Shown here: positions 1 to 5,576 of the stretch, in pieces
Numbering within the stretch: position 1 is the stretch's first letter
How the letters are laid out: each line of letters begins with the position of its first letter
Assembly: GCA_913040875.1 (NCBI GenBank)
Contig: CAJWHX010000207.1
Coordinates: 1-6,380, forward strand
DNA: 6,380 nucleotides
Direction: 5' to 3'
Source: an uncultured Pseudomonadota bacterium
GTDB lineage: Bacteria > Myxococcota > UBA796
Notes under the pieces: model-generated
What the model was told of the DNA's origin: nothing
The model's input: only the letters and a program-made list of their open reading frames with translations
Database searches by the model: none
Program-made: the position numbers and the translations under genes

Positions 1-1
1 A

Positions 2-472
2 TGGTACAACAAATATAGTCATGGAACCAGTCAACCCGTTGGCCTAAAGCGAAGCAACAAATTTGGATTGTTTGATATGTCTGGGAATGTTTGGGAATGG
101 ATATGGGATCGACACGCAAGTCATTATGGTTCACAATCTTATCTAACAGACATCACAGTAGCCGATTTACGCTCCTTAGATTCAGGACAACTAACAGAAT
201 GCAATGAGTGGAACACAACCACTCTGTCTCTTTTATTTGAAAACAGTCTCCATGAGGATCGTCGAGTTTACACCTCTCGAAGATCTGAATTTCATCGCCA
301 TGTTCCAGGGTATAGGGAACCCAACTATTCTTGGCGGAGTTCGCGAGTCATTCGTGGTGGCAGCTGGGCTGATCCCAAAGGACTGATAAAACTTCCCAGT
401 TATGCTTCTAGTCAATCCGTTGTCAGATGCAATACAATCGGATTTCGTCTTTGCCAAACAAAAGGAGATTAA
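2..472 (+). CDS. Formylglycine-generating enzyme (SUMF1/FGE-sulfatase) family protein, C-terminal part, 5' end outside window
   Basis: The frame is open from base 2 to a TAA at 470-472, giving 156 residues with no start in the window. Residues 15-33 carry the family signature: PVG, FGLFDMSG and GNVWEW. Further on are RVIRGGSW (115-122) and a closing GFRLC, the usual C-terminal landmarks of the FGE-sulfatase domain. Known members include formylglycine-generating enzymes and many uncharacterised or secreted proteins with the same C-type-lectin-like fold, so the fold is secure but catalysis is not. The catalytic cysteine region cannot be judged with confidence from this fragment. About 81 residues separate GNVWEW from RVIRGGSW, clearly more than the few tens usual in the family. 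This implies an inserted loop, rich in Ser, Thr, Arg and Leu. The TTG at 68 lies inside the conserved motif and is not the true start. No linked sulfatase gene is visible downstream. Confidence 0.85.
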   Translation, partial: WYNKYSHGTSQPVGLKRSNKFGLFDMSGNVWEWIWDRHASHYGSQSYLTDITVADLRSLDSGQLTECNEWNTTTLSLLFENSLHEDRRVYTSRRSEFHRHVPGYREPNYSWRSSRVIRGGSWADPKGLIKLPSYASSQSVVRCNTIGFRLCQTKGD

Positions 473-474
473 AC

Positions 475-498
475 AGTATGAAATCTACATACTCTTTT
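475..498 (+). terminator. Possible weak intrinsic terminator after the FGE-like gene
   Basis: AGTATG (475-480) pairs with CATACT (488-493) around a 7-base loop. CTTTT follows directly. It sits 3 bases after the stop codon, where a terminator is expected. The stem is only 6 bp and AT-rich, so it would be weak. The same bases include an ATG at 478 with a GGAG upstream (see findings). Confidence 0.3.
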
Positions 499-1013
499 AA
501 GTTGTCCCCTATTCTTAGGGTAATTTTACTCCAAGGTAGATTGATATGAGGCCATTCGATTTGTCTTAGAAAGTGAACAGTAACTGGTACTGAAACTATA
601 TTCCTACGATAAACGTTTGCATTCTTACCGACCCTAAAATAGTCATATTCACCACCGTTTTCCCGCTTTCGAAAATCCTTTCCCACGCCAATACTATTGA
701 TGGGCGAAAACCAAGGTTTACCACTTTAATAAGTGTTGGCATCAAAATTGTGTCAACAATAGTTTTTACCCTGATGTACTCCCAATCAAATAAATCCTGA
801 ACCCGTTTGTGGATTTATCTAATGGTCACCGCATCTTAATTCAACCGTATAGGCAATGAGTGCAGATCTGCATCGGATATGGTATCGATTCAACTATCCC
901 GTTCTGAATTAAAGCCAATGCAAGGATAAGGGATCGGTACCGCCGATTGTTAAACGTATGCTCATGAAATAAACATCGCACCAAGGTCATCAGGAAAGTA
1001 TGTCTACTACTTA
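499..1013. other. Long intergenic stretch without a supported gene
   Basis: Stops occur often in all six frames. The longest open stretches (for example 594-800 on plus and 841-990 on minus) lack a believable start with a ribosome site, and their translations show no family motif I recognise. I see no tRNA-like arm, no IS terminal repeats, no CRISPR repeats and no strong hairpin with a T-run. It could be decayed coding sequence or a long regulatory spacer, but nothing in it decides between these. Confidence 0.6.
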
Positions 1014-1048
1014 TTGCATTTGACTTGCATTTAGACTTTGATCACAAT
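1014..1048 (+). promoter_or_regulatory. Sigma70-like promoter with tandem TTGCATTT repeats, upstream of the 70-residue membrane protein
   Basis: TTGACT (1020-1025, 5 of 6 matches to the -35 consensus) is followed after exactly 17 bases by CACAAT (1043-1048, 4 of 6 matches to the -10). The predicted start of transcription near 1055 leaves a leader of about 35 bases before the ATG at 1090. The octamer TTGCATTT occurs twice, at 1014-1021 and 1025-1032, starts 11 bases apart (about one helical turn). The pair overlaps the -35 and is a possible binding site. No experiment supports the promoter; the call rests on consensus and spacing. Confidence 0.45.
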
Positions 1049-1089
1049 AGATGGTGTGTCATACACATGTAGTACGATAGGAACAAGAC

Positions 1090-1302
1090 ATGACTTCAAA
1101 ACCAGACCTAATAGAAGTAAATAAAAGCAACTCATGGCAAACCAAAGCATTCAGTATTGAATGGATTGGTCAAACTGTTGCCAGCCTATGCTGGATCGCC
1201 AGCGTATTTGTATATGGAATTACTTCCAATGGAGACTGGTTACAACTGATTGCCGGAGTATCATGGTTTGTTGCAAATATTGCCAGTCTTAAAGAGGCAT
1301 AA
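1090..1302 (+). CDS. Small two-helix inner-membrane protein, function unknown
   Basis: A 70-residue protein with a polar N-terminal tail (residues 1-21, several Lys, Asn and Ser). Two hydrophobic segments follow, roughly 24-44 (starting at WIGQTVAS) and 49-66 (starting at DWLQLIAG). They are joined by a very short turn, ITSNGDW, and the protein ends in a short SLKEA tail. This pattern predicts a helical hairpin in the inner membrane, rich in Trp. The start is supported by AGGA at 1079-1082, 7 bases before the ATG, and by a promoter-like sequence at 1020-1048. I do not recognise a named family. The next gene, a flavoprotein, begins 78 bases downstream on the same strand with no strong terminator between, so the two could be co-transcribed. 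A link to redox chemistry is only inference from position. Confidence 0.65.
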   Translation: MTSKPDLIEVNKSNSWQTKAFSIEWIGQTVASLCWIASVFVYGITSNGDWLQLIAGVSWFVANIASLKEA

Positions 1303-1380
1303 GGTGAGAGGTTAAAACAACCTTGAGACTTGTTTCAGTGTGTAAATGGTTCTTCTTAACTATAGTATTTGGGTGAAAAC

Positions 1381-2511
1381 ATGGAAAATAATGACTCTAC
1401 TGTCAATAAACACAATGTAATCGTTGTCGGTGCTGGCGCCGCTGGGATTGGCGTGGCGATTGTATTGCAAGAATTGGGAATGGAGTATGTCGTCTTAGAA
1501 AAGAACGAAATCGGTTCTTCATTCAAACAATGGCCAGCAGAATCTCGGTTTATCTCCCCTTCTTTCATTGGAAACTTTTTCAATATGCCGGACTTAAACT
1601 CCATCACTCCAGAAACCTCCCCGGCTTTTAATCTACAAACAGAACATCCGACAGGTAAAGAGTTTGCCACATATCTTGAAATGATTGTCGAAGAGTATGA
1701 GGTGAACATCGAAACCGGCATTACAGTGAACAGTATACAGAAGACTGGCGACTCTTTTGTCTTGGATACGAACGAAGGCACGTACGAAAGTAAGTACGTC
1801 ATCTGGGCTGCGGGAGAGTTCCAATATCCACAAAAGGGTTCCTTTGAAGGCGATGAACTGTGTACACACTTCTCCGAAATCGATACTTTCTCCGATTTGA
1901 AAGGAGATGAACGAATCATCGTTGGGGCCTATGAGTCTGGATTCGATACAGCCATCAACCTCGTTCGATTGAATAAAAAGGTAACCATCATCGACAGTGA
2001 TAATTATGTTGAACTCGTCAACAGTGATTCTAGCTATTCCCTCTCTCCATATACCCGAGATAGACTTAGAAATATCTATGATAAACTGTCCTACCACAAA
2101 GAAACACGGGTCGAAAAGGTTGAATACATTGATGACGAGTACATCGTTACAACAGATAGCAACAAGCAACTCCGGTCAAAACACAAGCCCATCAACTGCA
2201 CAGGGTTTGCCACCAGCATTTCACTCATCAGCGACCTGTTTGAACACAGTGATGGATATCCACTGATCAACGAATTCGATGAGTCGATCAAAACGGACAA
2301 CTTGTTTCTAGTGGGTCCCCAAGTGAAGCATGAAAATGCTCTGTTCTGTTTTATTTATAAATACAGACAACGATTCGCCATCGTCGCGGAGGAAATCGCC
2401 GGCAGAGAAAATATCTCTAGTGAAGTTGTCGATGGCATCATAGGGGCTTATCAAATGCAAAACTTTTACTTAGACGATTTGTCCTGCTGTGATAACGAGT
2501 GTGTCTGCTGA
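1381..2511 (+). CDS. FAD-dependent NAD(P)-binding oxidoreductase with a C-terminal cysteine cluster
   Basis: A 376-residue two-dinucleotide-binding-domain flavoprotein, of the broad group containing CzcO/YpdA-like and thioredoxin-reductase-like enzymes. The first Rossmann motif, GAGAAG (17-22), ends at Glu40, the usual FAD-ribose ligand. WAAGEFQYP (142-150) matches the conserved ATG-type segment. TGF (274-276) and D-x2-LFLVG (306-312) match the C-terminal FAD-contact motifs. The second nucleotide-binding motif is GAYESG (182-187), less canonical than the usual GxGxSG/A. The last 8 residues hold four cysteines (369, 370, 374, 376), suggesting a metal-binding or redox-active tail. No CxxC thioredoxin-reductase centre is seen. 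The ATG at 1381 is preferred over the TTG at 1369, because GGTG at 1372-1375 lies 5 bases before it and the Rossmann motif then falls at the usual depth. It is probably cytoplasmic, and the substrate is unknown. It converges with the serine hydrolase gene, leaving 105 bases between the stops. Confidence 0.85.
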   Translation: MENNDSTVNKHNVIVVGAGAAGIGVAIVLQELGMEYVVLEKNEIGSSFKQWPAESRFISPSFIGNFFNMPDLNSITPETSPAFNLQTEHPTGKEFATYLEMIVEEYEVNIETGITVNSIQKTGDSFVLDTNEGTYESKYVIWAAGEFQYPQKGSFEGDELCTHFSEIDTFSDLKGDERIIVGAYESGFDTAINLVRLNKKVTIIDSDNYVELVNSDSSYSLSPYTRDRLRNIYDKLSYHKETRVEKVEYIDDEYIVTTDSNKQLRSKHKPINCTGFATSISLISDLFEHSDGYPLINEFDESIKTDNLFLVGPQVKHENALFCFIYKYRQRFAIVAEEIAGRENISSEVVDGIIGAYQMQNFYLDDLSCCDNECVC

Positions 2512-2616
2512 TCAACGCCTAGTACCACCTGTACAATCGATAATCTCTACCCACATCAATTTTACTCCACTGGTGTGGTTTACTTCGGCTGTTTCGTATG
2601 CTGGTGGGCAGGAGGA

Positions 2617-3810
2617 CTACAACTCTTCTAAGATATCATAGACGACGGGCTTCAAATCTTTCTTCAATTGATTGTTGAAGGGTTGTTCTTGAGAGAGTGC
2701 GATCACGATCAGATCATCTGTTGGCGATATCCAAAAATGGGTACTGGCCGCTCCGCCCCAGCCATATTCTCCAACGTGTCCCTTTGAGCCCCAATCTTGG
2801 AGCTGTACTTGAAATCCATCCCCAAACCCAAACCAGCCATAGGCCAATACGCCTTCGGGCAGCTGATTTTGAGTCATTTGTACAACCGTTTCAGCTTTCA
2901 ACAATCGCTTACCGCTCCATTCTCCAAGATTGAGTAGCATTTGGCAGAAGTGAAGGTAGTCCTCTCCCGTCGACAGCAATCCTCCACCACCAGACTCCAT
3001 ACGGTTGGGCAGTGCAAAAGTACTTTGATTGTAGGAATCGACAACTTTGAGACGTTTTGTGTACGAGGTGGTAAAACGATCGACCTGATCGGGTCTCAAT
3101 TGAAATGTGGTATCGACCATCTCCAATGGTGTAAAAATACGCTCCTGGAAAAACGCGCCCAGCGACTGACCCGACACCCGTTCGACCAACGCCCCCAGAA
3201 CATCTGTGGCGATACTGTAGTGCCATTGCGTTCCAGGTTCATGCAAAAGCGGCAATGGGGCCAGCTTGGTCATCATCTCAGAATTACTGGAACTGTACAG
3301 AGGCTGAACGCGCCGATACATCTTGTCTACAGGTGTGTTCCCAAAGAACCCATAGGTCATACCAGAGGTGTGTGTCAGCAGTTGATGTACCGTGACCGTT
3401 TGAGTACCCTTCCGTTTGGCCTTGTGAATCATGAGCCCTTTTAGTTCAGGTAAGTACTTCGAAACGGGTGCCTGCAAATCAATCTTTCCTTCTTCGACCA
3501 GCATCATCACCGCCACGGAGGTAATCGGCTTGGTCATGGAGTAGAAACGATACAATGAGTCGGTCTGTAGCGAAGACTTCGATTCGATATCTCGATAGCC
3601 AAAGGCTTGGTTGTACACCGTTTCACCTTTGTGCTGAACCAGCACTTGGACACCTGCCACCTTCTTCTGTGCCAGAATCTCCTCTACGGATTCAGAAATG
3701 GGCTGCCAAGAGTCACTCGAATGTCTAGGCGAAGGCTCTTCAGCAAAGGACGGTTGGATGACAATGGGAAAGACCACCCAGAACAACAGTAACAATAGAA
3801 CTCGCCTCAC
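2617..3810 (-). CDS. Secreted serine hydrolase of the class C beta-lactamase/esterase (Pfam Beta-lactamase) family
   Basis: A 397-residue protein with a Sec signal peptide: MRR, a Leu-rich core, then SFA with likely cleavage after Ala23. The nucleophile motif S-M-T-K (Ser91, Lys94) sits in LYRFYSMTK. LLTHTSG (144-150) is a family hallmark. The second catalytic motif is Tyr198-Ser-Ile, within PGTQWHYS; true AmpC enzymes usually have Tyr-x-Asn. The third motif region is GWGGA (350-354) in place of the KTG of penicillin-hydrolysing enzymes. This pattern fits EstB-type esterases and D-alanyl-D-alanine carboxypeptidase-like or peptidase relatives better than a dedicated beta-lactamase, so antibiotic resistance should not be assumed. 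The expected location is the periplasm or outside the cell. The start is GTG (3808-3810) with a full GGAGG site 4 bases upstream. The gene lies 46 bases downstream of the SPFH lipoprotein gene, probably in the same operon. No clear terminator follows it. Confidence 0.9.
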   Translation of the reverse strand: MRRVLLLLLFWVVFPIVIQPSFAEEPSPRHSSDSWQPISESVEEILAQKKVAGVQVLVQHKGETVYNQAFGYRDIESKSSLQTDSLYRFYSMTKPITSVAVMMLVEEGKIDLQAPVSKYLPELKGLMIHKAKRKGTQTVTVHQLLTHTSGMTYGFFGNTPVDKMYRRVQPLYSSSNSEMMTKLAPLPLLHEPGTQWHYSIATDVLGALVERVSGQSLGAFFQERIFTPLEMVDTTFQLRPDQVDRFTTSYTKRLKVVDSYNQSTFALPNRMESGGGGLLSTGEDYLHFCQMLLNLGEWSGKRLLKAETVVQMTQNQLPEGVLAYGWFGFGDGFQVQLQDWGSKGHVGEYGWGGAASTHFWISPTDDLIVIALSQEQPFNNQLKKDLKPVVYDILEEL

Positions 3811-3819
3811 AATTCCTCC
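3811..3819 (-). promoter_or_regulatory. Ribosome binding site fixing a GTG start of the serine hydrolase
   Basis: On the minus strand GGAGG (3819-3815) is followed by AATT and then GTG (3810-3808). No in-frame ATG is available just upstream. The signal peptide begins properly (MRR then Leu-rich) when GTG is the start, so the start choice is well supported. Confidence 0.75.
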
Positions 3820-3856
3820 ATCATATCTATGTCGATGATACTCTCTCGTGCTCCTA

Positions 3857-4639
3857 TTATTCGTCTGTATTGATCAGAACCGGAGCTTTTCCATCGGTGA
3901 TGATGATCTTACTATTTGGAGAAGACGCCAAGTTGTTTAAGACTTCCAAACTCTGCCACTGAATGACCGACGGATTGAGACCCTCGGTGAGAATCATCTG
4001 TGCATCCCGTACACCCTGTGCTTCAATCTTTTTTCTCTCTGCCTCTTGCTGCTCATATTGCAGTACGAACTGCATCCGTTGGGCATCCTGTTCAGCCTCT
4101 AACTTTTGCTCAATCGCACGATAGAGTCCCTTCGGTAAGTTGATGCTCTTGAGGAGGACGGCTTCAACGTTGAACCCATACTCCTTAAGTACGCCTTCCA
4201 TACTCTCTTTAATTTTTTGCTCGATAACGGCGCGATTTCCCGAGTGCATATCTTTGGCATAGAACTGTGCACACACATCAGACGCCGCTGAACGAAAAAC
4301 ACTTAGAATGAGGATGTTTTCATAGTTCATCCCTACATCTTGGATGACATCGCGCGCCTTATCTTGCTCGATATTGTACAAAATAGAAATGACCGAGCTC
4401 ACATTGAGACCTTCCTTCGAAGGTAAACTCAGTTCCACCTCTATATTCATTGTCCGTGTGGGAATTTTGACAACCTTGGTAATAAACGGATTGATCAATA
4501 CACTGCCCGGTTCGTGTATTTTAGTATCCAACGTACCCAACCTCTGTTTGACTCCAACCTCACCAGGACGGATGACTGCACAACCAGACAAAACAAAACC
4601 AAACATAGAAACTGCGGTCACTCGACGAATAACAGACAT
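3857..4639 (-). CDS. SPFH/prohibitin-domain lipoprotein
   Basis: A 260-residue protein. Residues 1-20 form a lipoprotein signal (MSVIRR, hydrophobic core) ending in the lipobox L-S-G-C with Cys20. Ala follows the Cys, so no Asp inner-membrane retention signal is seen. VIRPGEVGVKQRLG (22-35) and the PGSVL-NPF segment are typical N-terminal SPFH motifs. Residues about 175-214 are rich in Glu, Gln, Lys and Ala and should form the coiled coil of the family. QWQSLEVLNNLA and SPNSKIII (about 227-247) match the prohibitin C-terminal segment. Family members assemble into large membrane-bound rings or scaffolds and can modulate proteases. Of two adjacent ATGs, 4639 is preferred because GGAGA at 4650-4646 is 6 bases away, against 3 for 4642. 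A longer start at 4696 would add an unlikely Cys/Tyr/Thr leader. The TAA stop is followed immediately by an in-frame TAG. The serine hydrolase gene lies directly downstream. Confidence 0.88.
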   Translation of the reverse strand: MSVIRRVTAVSMFGFVLSGCAVIRPGEVGVKQRLGTLDTKIHEPGSVLINPFITKVVKIPTRTMNIEVELSLPSKEGLNVSSVISILYNIEQDKARDVIQDVGMNYENILILSVFRSAASDVCAQFYAKDMHSGNRAVIEQKIKESMEGVLKEYGFNVEAVLLKSINLPKGLYRAIEQKLEAEQDAQRMQFVLQYEQQEAERKKIEAQGVRDAQMILTEGLNPSVIQWQSLEVLNNLASSPNSKIIITDGKAPVLINTDE

Positions 4640-4666
4640 CATTACTCTCCAACAAGGTGTTGTGTA

Positions 4667-4678
4667 TACTGTACAGTA
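4667..4678. repeat. Perfect 12-base palindrome upstream of the SPFH gene
   Basis: TACTGTACAGTA reads identically on both strands. It lies 28 bases before the chosen SPFH start codon and covers the proposed -10 hexamer. It is a candidate operator for a dimeric regulator. It is not a LexA box, because the CTG and CAG half-sites are only 2 bases apart. Confidence 0.5.
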
Positions 4679-4696
4679 GTTTATGAAAGGATACAA
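4668..4696 (-). promoter_or_regulatory. Candidate promoter for the SPFH-hydrolase operon
   Basis: On the minus strand TTGTAT (4696-4691) and TACAGT (4673-4668) are separated by 17 bases. The matches to consensus are 3 of 6 and 4 of 6, so this is weak evidence. An inverted repeat, CTCTC and GAGAG with a 7-base loop (4697-4713), lies just upstream of the -35 position. Confidence 0.3.
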
Positions 4697-4795
4697 CTCT
4701 CATCAACAGAGAGATATGTACTGCTTATCCTACTCTCGTAGACAATGACCTTGATACCAAGTGAACAGTTAAACACTATCTTCACTTGATCTGAT

Positions 4796-4830
4796 AAATG
4801 AAAAGGCCCCGTCCATTACAGACGAGGCTT
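4796..4830 (-). terminator. Intrinsic terminator of the acidic lipoprotein gene
   Basis: On the minus strand AAGCCTCGTC (4830-4821) pairs with GACGGGGCCTT (4813-4803) around the 7-base loop TGTAATG. The stem has about 10 pairs, including one mismatch and a wobble. TTTTCATTT follows on the 3' side. It begins 23 bases after the lipoprotein stop codon. The plus-strand 3' flank lacks a T-run, so termination is directional. This is the clearest terminator in the window. Confidence 0.8.
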
Positions 4831-4853
4831 CCTGTCAATTACGAGAGGTTCAT

Positions 4854-5423
4854 TTAGTCACTGGAATAACCGCCAGGGTCATCGTTGTCATTGGACTCGG
4901 TATTCTCAGTCGACTCTTCTGTCTCTTCCTCGAACTCTTCCTCTGGTTCCTCTGTAGGCTCATCTAGAGTTGATGGTAATACGAGATTCCACAGTAAGTA
5001 TCGCTCAAAGTTTTCATCGCACATGTTGGTATAAGTGACTAGACCCGTTTCTGGATCAACTGAATCGATGATTTCATTGTCACACCACACATCTTGATCA
5101 CTGTCTACGAGTTCCGCTTCAAAGGTCTGTCCATCGTATTTCATGTCAATGACGATGGAAACATCTGGTCCAAAGTACTCTCCTTCCCAGTTTGAGAGAA
5201 CAGCAAGCCCATGATCAATGTCGATGGTTTCACATTGCTCAGAATGCACTTGCCAAGAGGTTTGGGTGTTGTAGTCTTCTGATTGAAAACGCTGGCAAAA
5301 CTCGACATCTTCCATGTCCATCTGGACACCCATGTCATCGGTCACAATGACGGTGGAAGAAATGTCGTAGAACATGGGTTTAAGTTCTGAGTCGCAGGCA
5401 AAAAACTGTAAGAATAACAGCAT
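4854..5423 (-). CDS. Putative lipoprotein with four spaced cysteines and a Glu-rich tail, function unknown
   Basis: A 189-residue protein beginning MLLFLQFFAC. The Leu/Phe-rich start followed by F-A-C resembles a lipobox with Cys10, but the signal is very short and lacks the usual basic n-region. The start is supported by GGAG at 5433-5430, 6 bases before the ATG, and no in-frame upstream start is seen. Residues 17-153 look like a compact, beta-rich acidic domain. Its cysteines at 43, 64, 114 and 135 form two pairs, each 21 residues apart, compatible with two disulfides outside the cytoplasm. Residues 154-189 are almost wholly Glu, Asp, Ser, Thr and Asn and are probably disordered, ending DPGGYSSD. 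I do not recognise a family. The gene is followed by its own terminator and is divergent from the XRE/TPR regulator, which is therefore a candidate controller. Short signals and acidic tails are common in some myxobacterial lipoproteins (general impression, not a search). Confidence 0.75.
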   Translation of the reverse strand: MLLFLQFFACDSELKPMFYDISSTVIVTDDMGVQMDMEDVEFCQRFQSEDYNTQTSWQVHSEQCETIDIDHGLAVLSNWEGEYFGPDVSIVIDMKYDGQTFEAELVDSDQDVWCDNEIIDSVDPETGLVTYTNMCDENFERYLLWNLVLPSTLDEPTEEPEEEFEEETEESTENTESNDNDDPGGYSSD

Positions 5424-5440
5424 GGTTTACTCCGATTGGA

Positions 5441-5463
5441 TTTGTTGATTGTTGGTTGTTGAT
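5441..5463 (-). other. CAA-rich leader of the acidic lipoprotein mRNA
   Basis: Read on the minus strand, this stretch is a near-repeat of CAAC/CAAT/CAAA units starting CATCAACAACC, lying between the proposed transcription start and the GGAG site. It contains almost no G and should be unstructured in RNA, which would favour translation initiation. Whether it is selected or chance low complexity cannot be told. Confidence 0.4.
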
Positions 5464-5480
5464 GTGAGGTGTTCCCCACA

Positions 5481-5509
5481 ATTCCATCATACCCAGATTA
5501 TTCAATCAA
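5481..5509 (-). promoter_or_regulatory. Candidate promoter of the acidic lipoprotein gene
   Basis: On the minus strand TTGATT (5509-5504) and TGGAAT (5486-5481) are separated by 17 bases, each matching consensus at 4 of 6 positions. Transcription would begin near 5474, giving a leader of about 50 bases. A TATGAT overlaps the spacer (5491-5486) but has no suitable -35. Confidence 0.3.
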
Positions 5510-5513
5510 AAGT

Positions 5514-5569
5514 CCATCGATGGCAACGATGCAATCTCCTGTATCAATGCAAATCTATGCATCGATGCA
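5514..5569. repeat. Two perfect palindromes sharing ATCGAT and clustered ATGCA repeats
   Basis: CCATCGATGG (5514-5523) and TGCATCGATGCA (5558-5569) are perfect palindromes with the same centre, ATCGAT. Between and within them ATGCA recurs four times, including CGATGCAA at both 5527-5534 and 5563-5570. The cluster lies wholly between the two 13-base direct repeats. It is a candidate operator array. Confidence 0.5.
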
Positions 5570-5576
5570 AGAGGTG

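Noticed and set aside
423..686. Minus-strand open frame of 87 codons
   Set aside because: It overlaps the conserved FGE C-terminus in antisense, has no good ribosome site at its start, and its translation shows no recognisable motif.
594..800. Plus-strand open stretch of 69 codons with some hydrophobic content
   Set aside because: It has no usable start codon near its beginning and no ribosome site, and the composition looks like random AT-rich sequence.
841..990. Minus-strand 49-residue frame with a Cys-x2-Cys pair near its end
   Set aside because: It is short, lacks a clear Shine-Dalgarno, and matches no family I recognise. The two cysteines alone are not evidence.
1309..1335. Hairpins between the small membrane gene and the flavoprotein (AGGTT/AACCT and AAACAA/TTGTTT)
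   Set aside because: The stems are short, AT-rich and mutually exclusive, with a poor T-run. They are too weak to call a terminator.
1369..1380. TTG at 1369 as start of the flavoprotein
   Set aside because: The ATG at 1381 has GGTG 5 bases upstream, while the TTG has no ribosome site. The four added residues have no function in the Rossmann fold.
2567..2578. Hairpin CCAC-TGGT-GTGG between the convergent genes as a terminator
   Set aside because: It has only four stem pairs and no adequate T-run on either strand.
2617..3810. Antibiotic-resistance AmpC beta-lactamase
   Set aside because: The SxxK motif is present, but Tyr-Ser-Ile replaces Tyr-x-Asn and the KTG motif is replaced by GWGGA-type sequence, so a general serine hydrolase is the supported call.
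4667..4678. SOS/LexA box
   Set aside because: The element is CTG-TA-CAG, with a 2-base gap instead of the 10 required for a gammaproteobacterial LexA site.
4640..4696. ATG at 4696 as start of the SPFH protein
   Set aside because: It would put a Cys/Tyr/Thr-rich extension before a complete lipoprotein signal and would run through the candidate promoter and palindrome. The GGAGA at 4650-4646 points to 4639.
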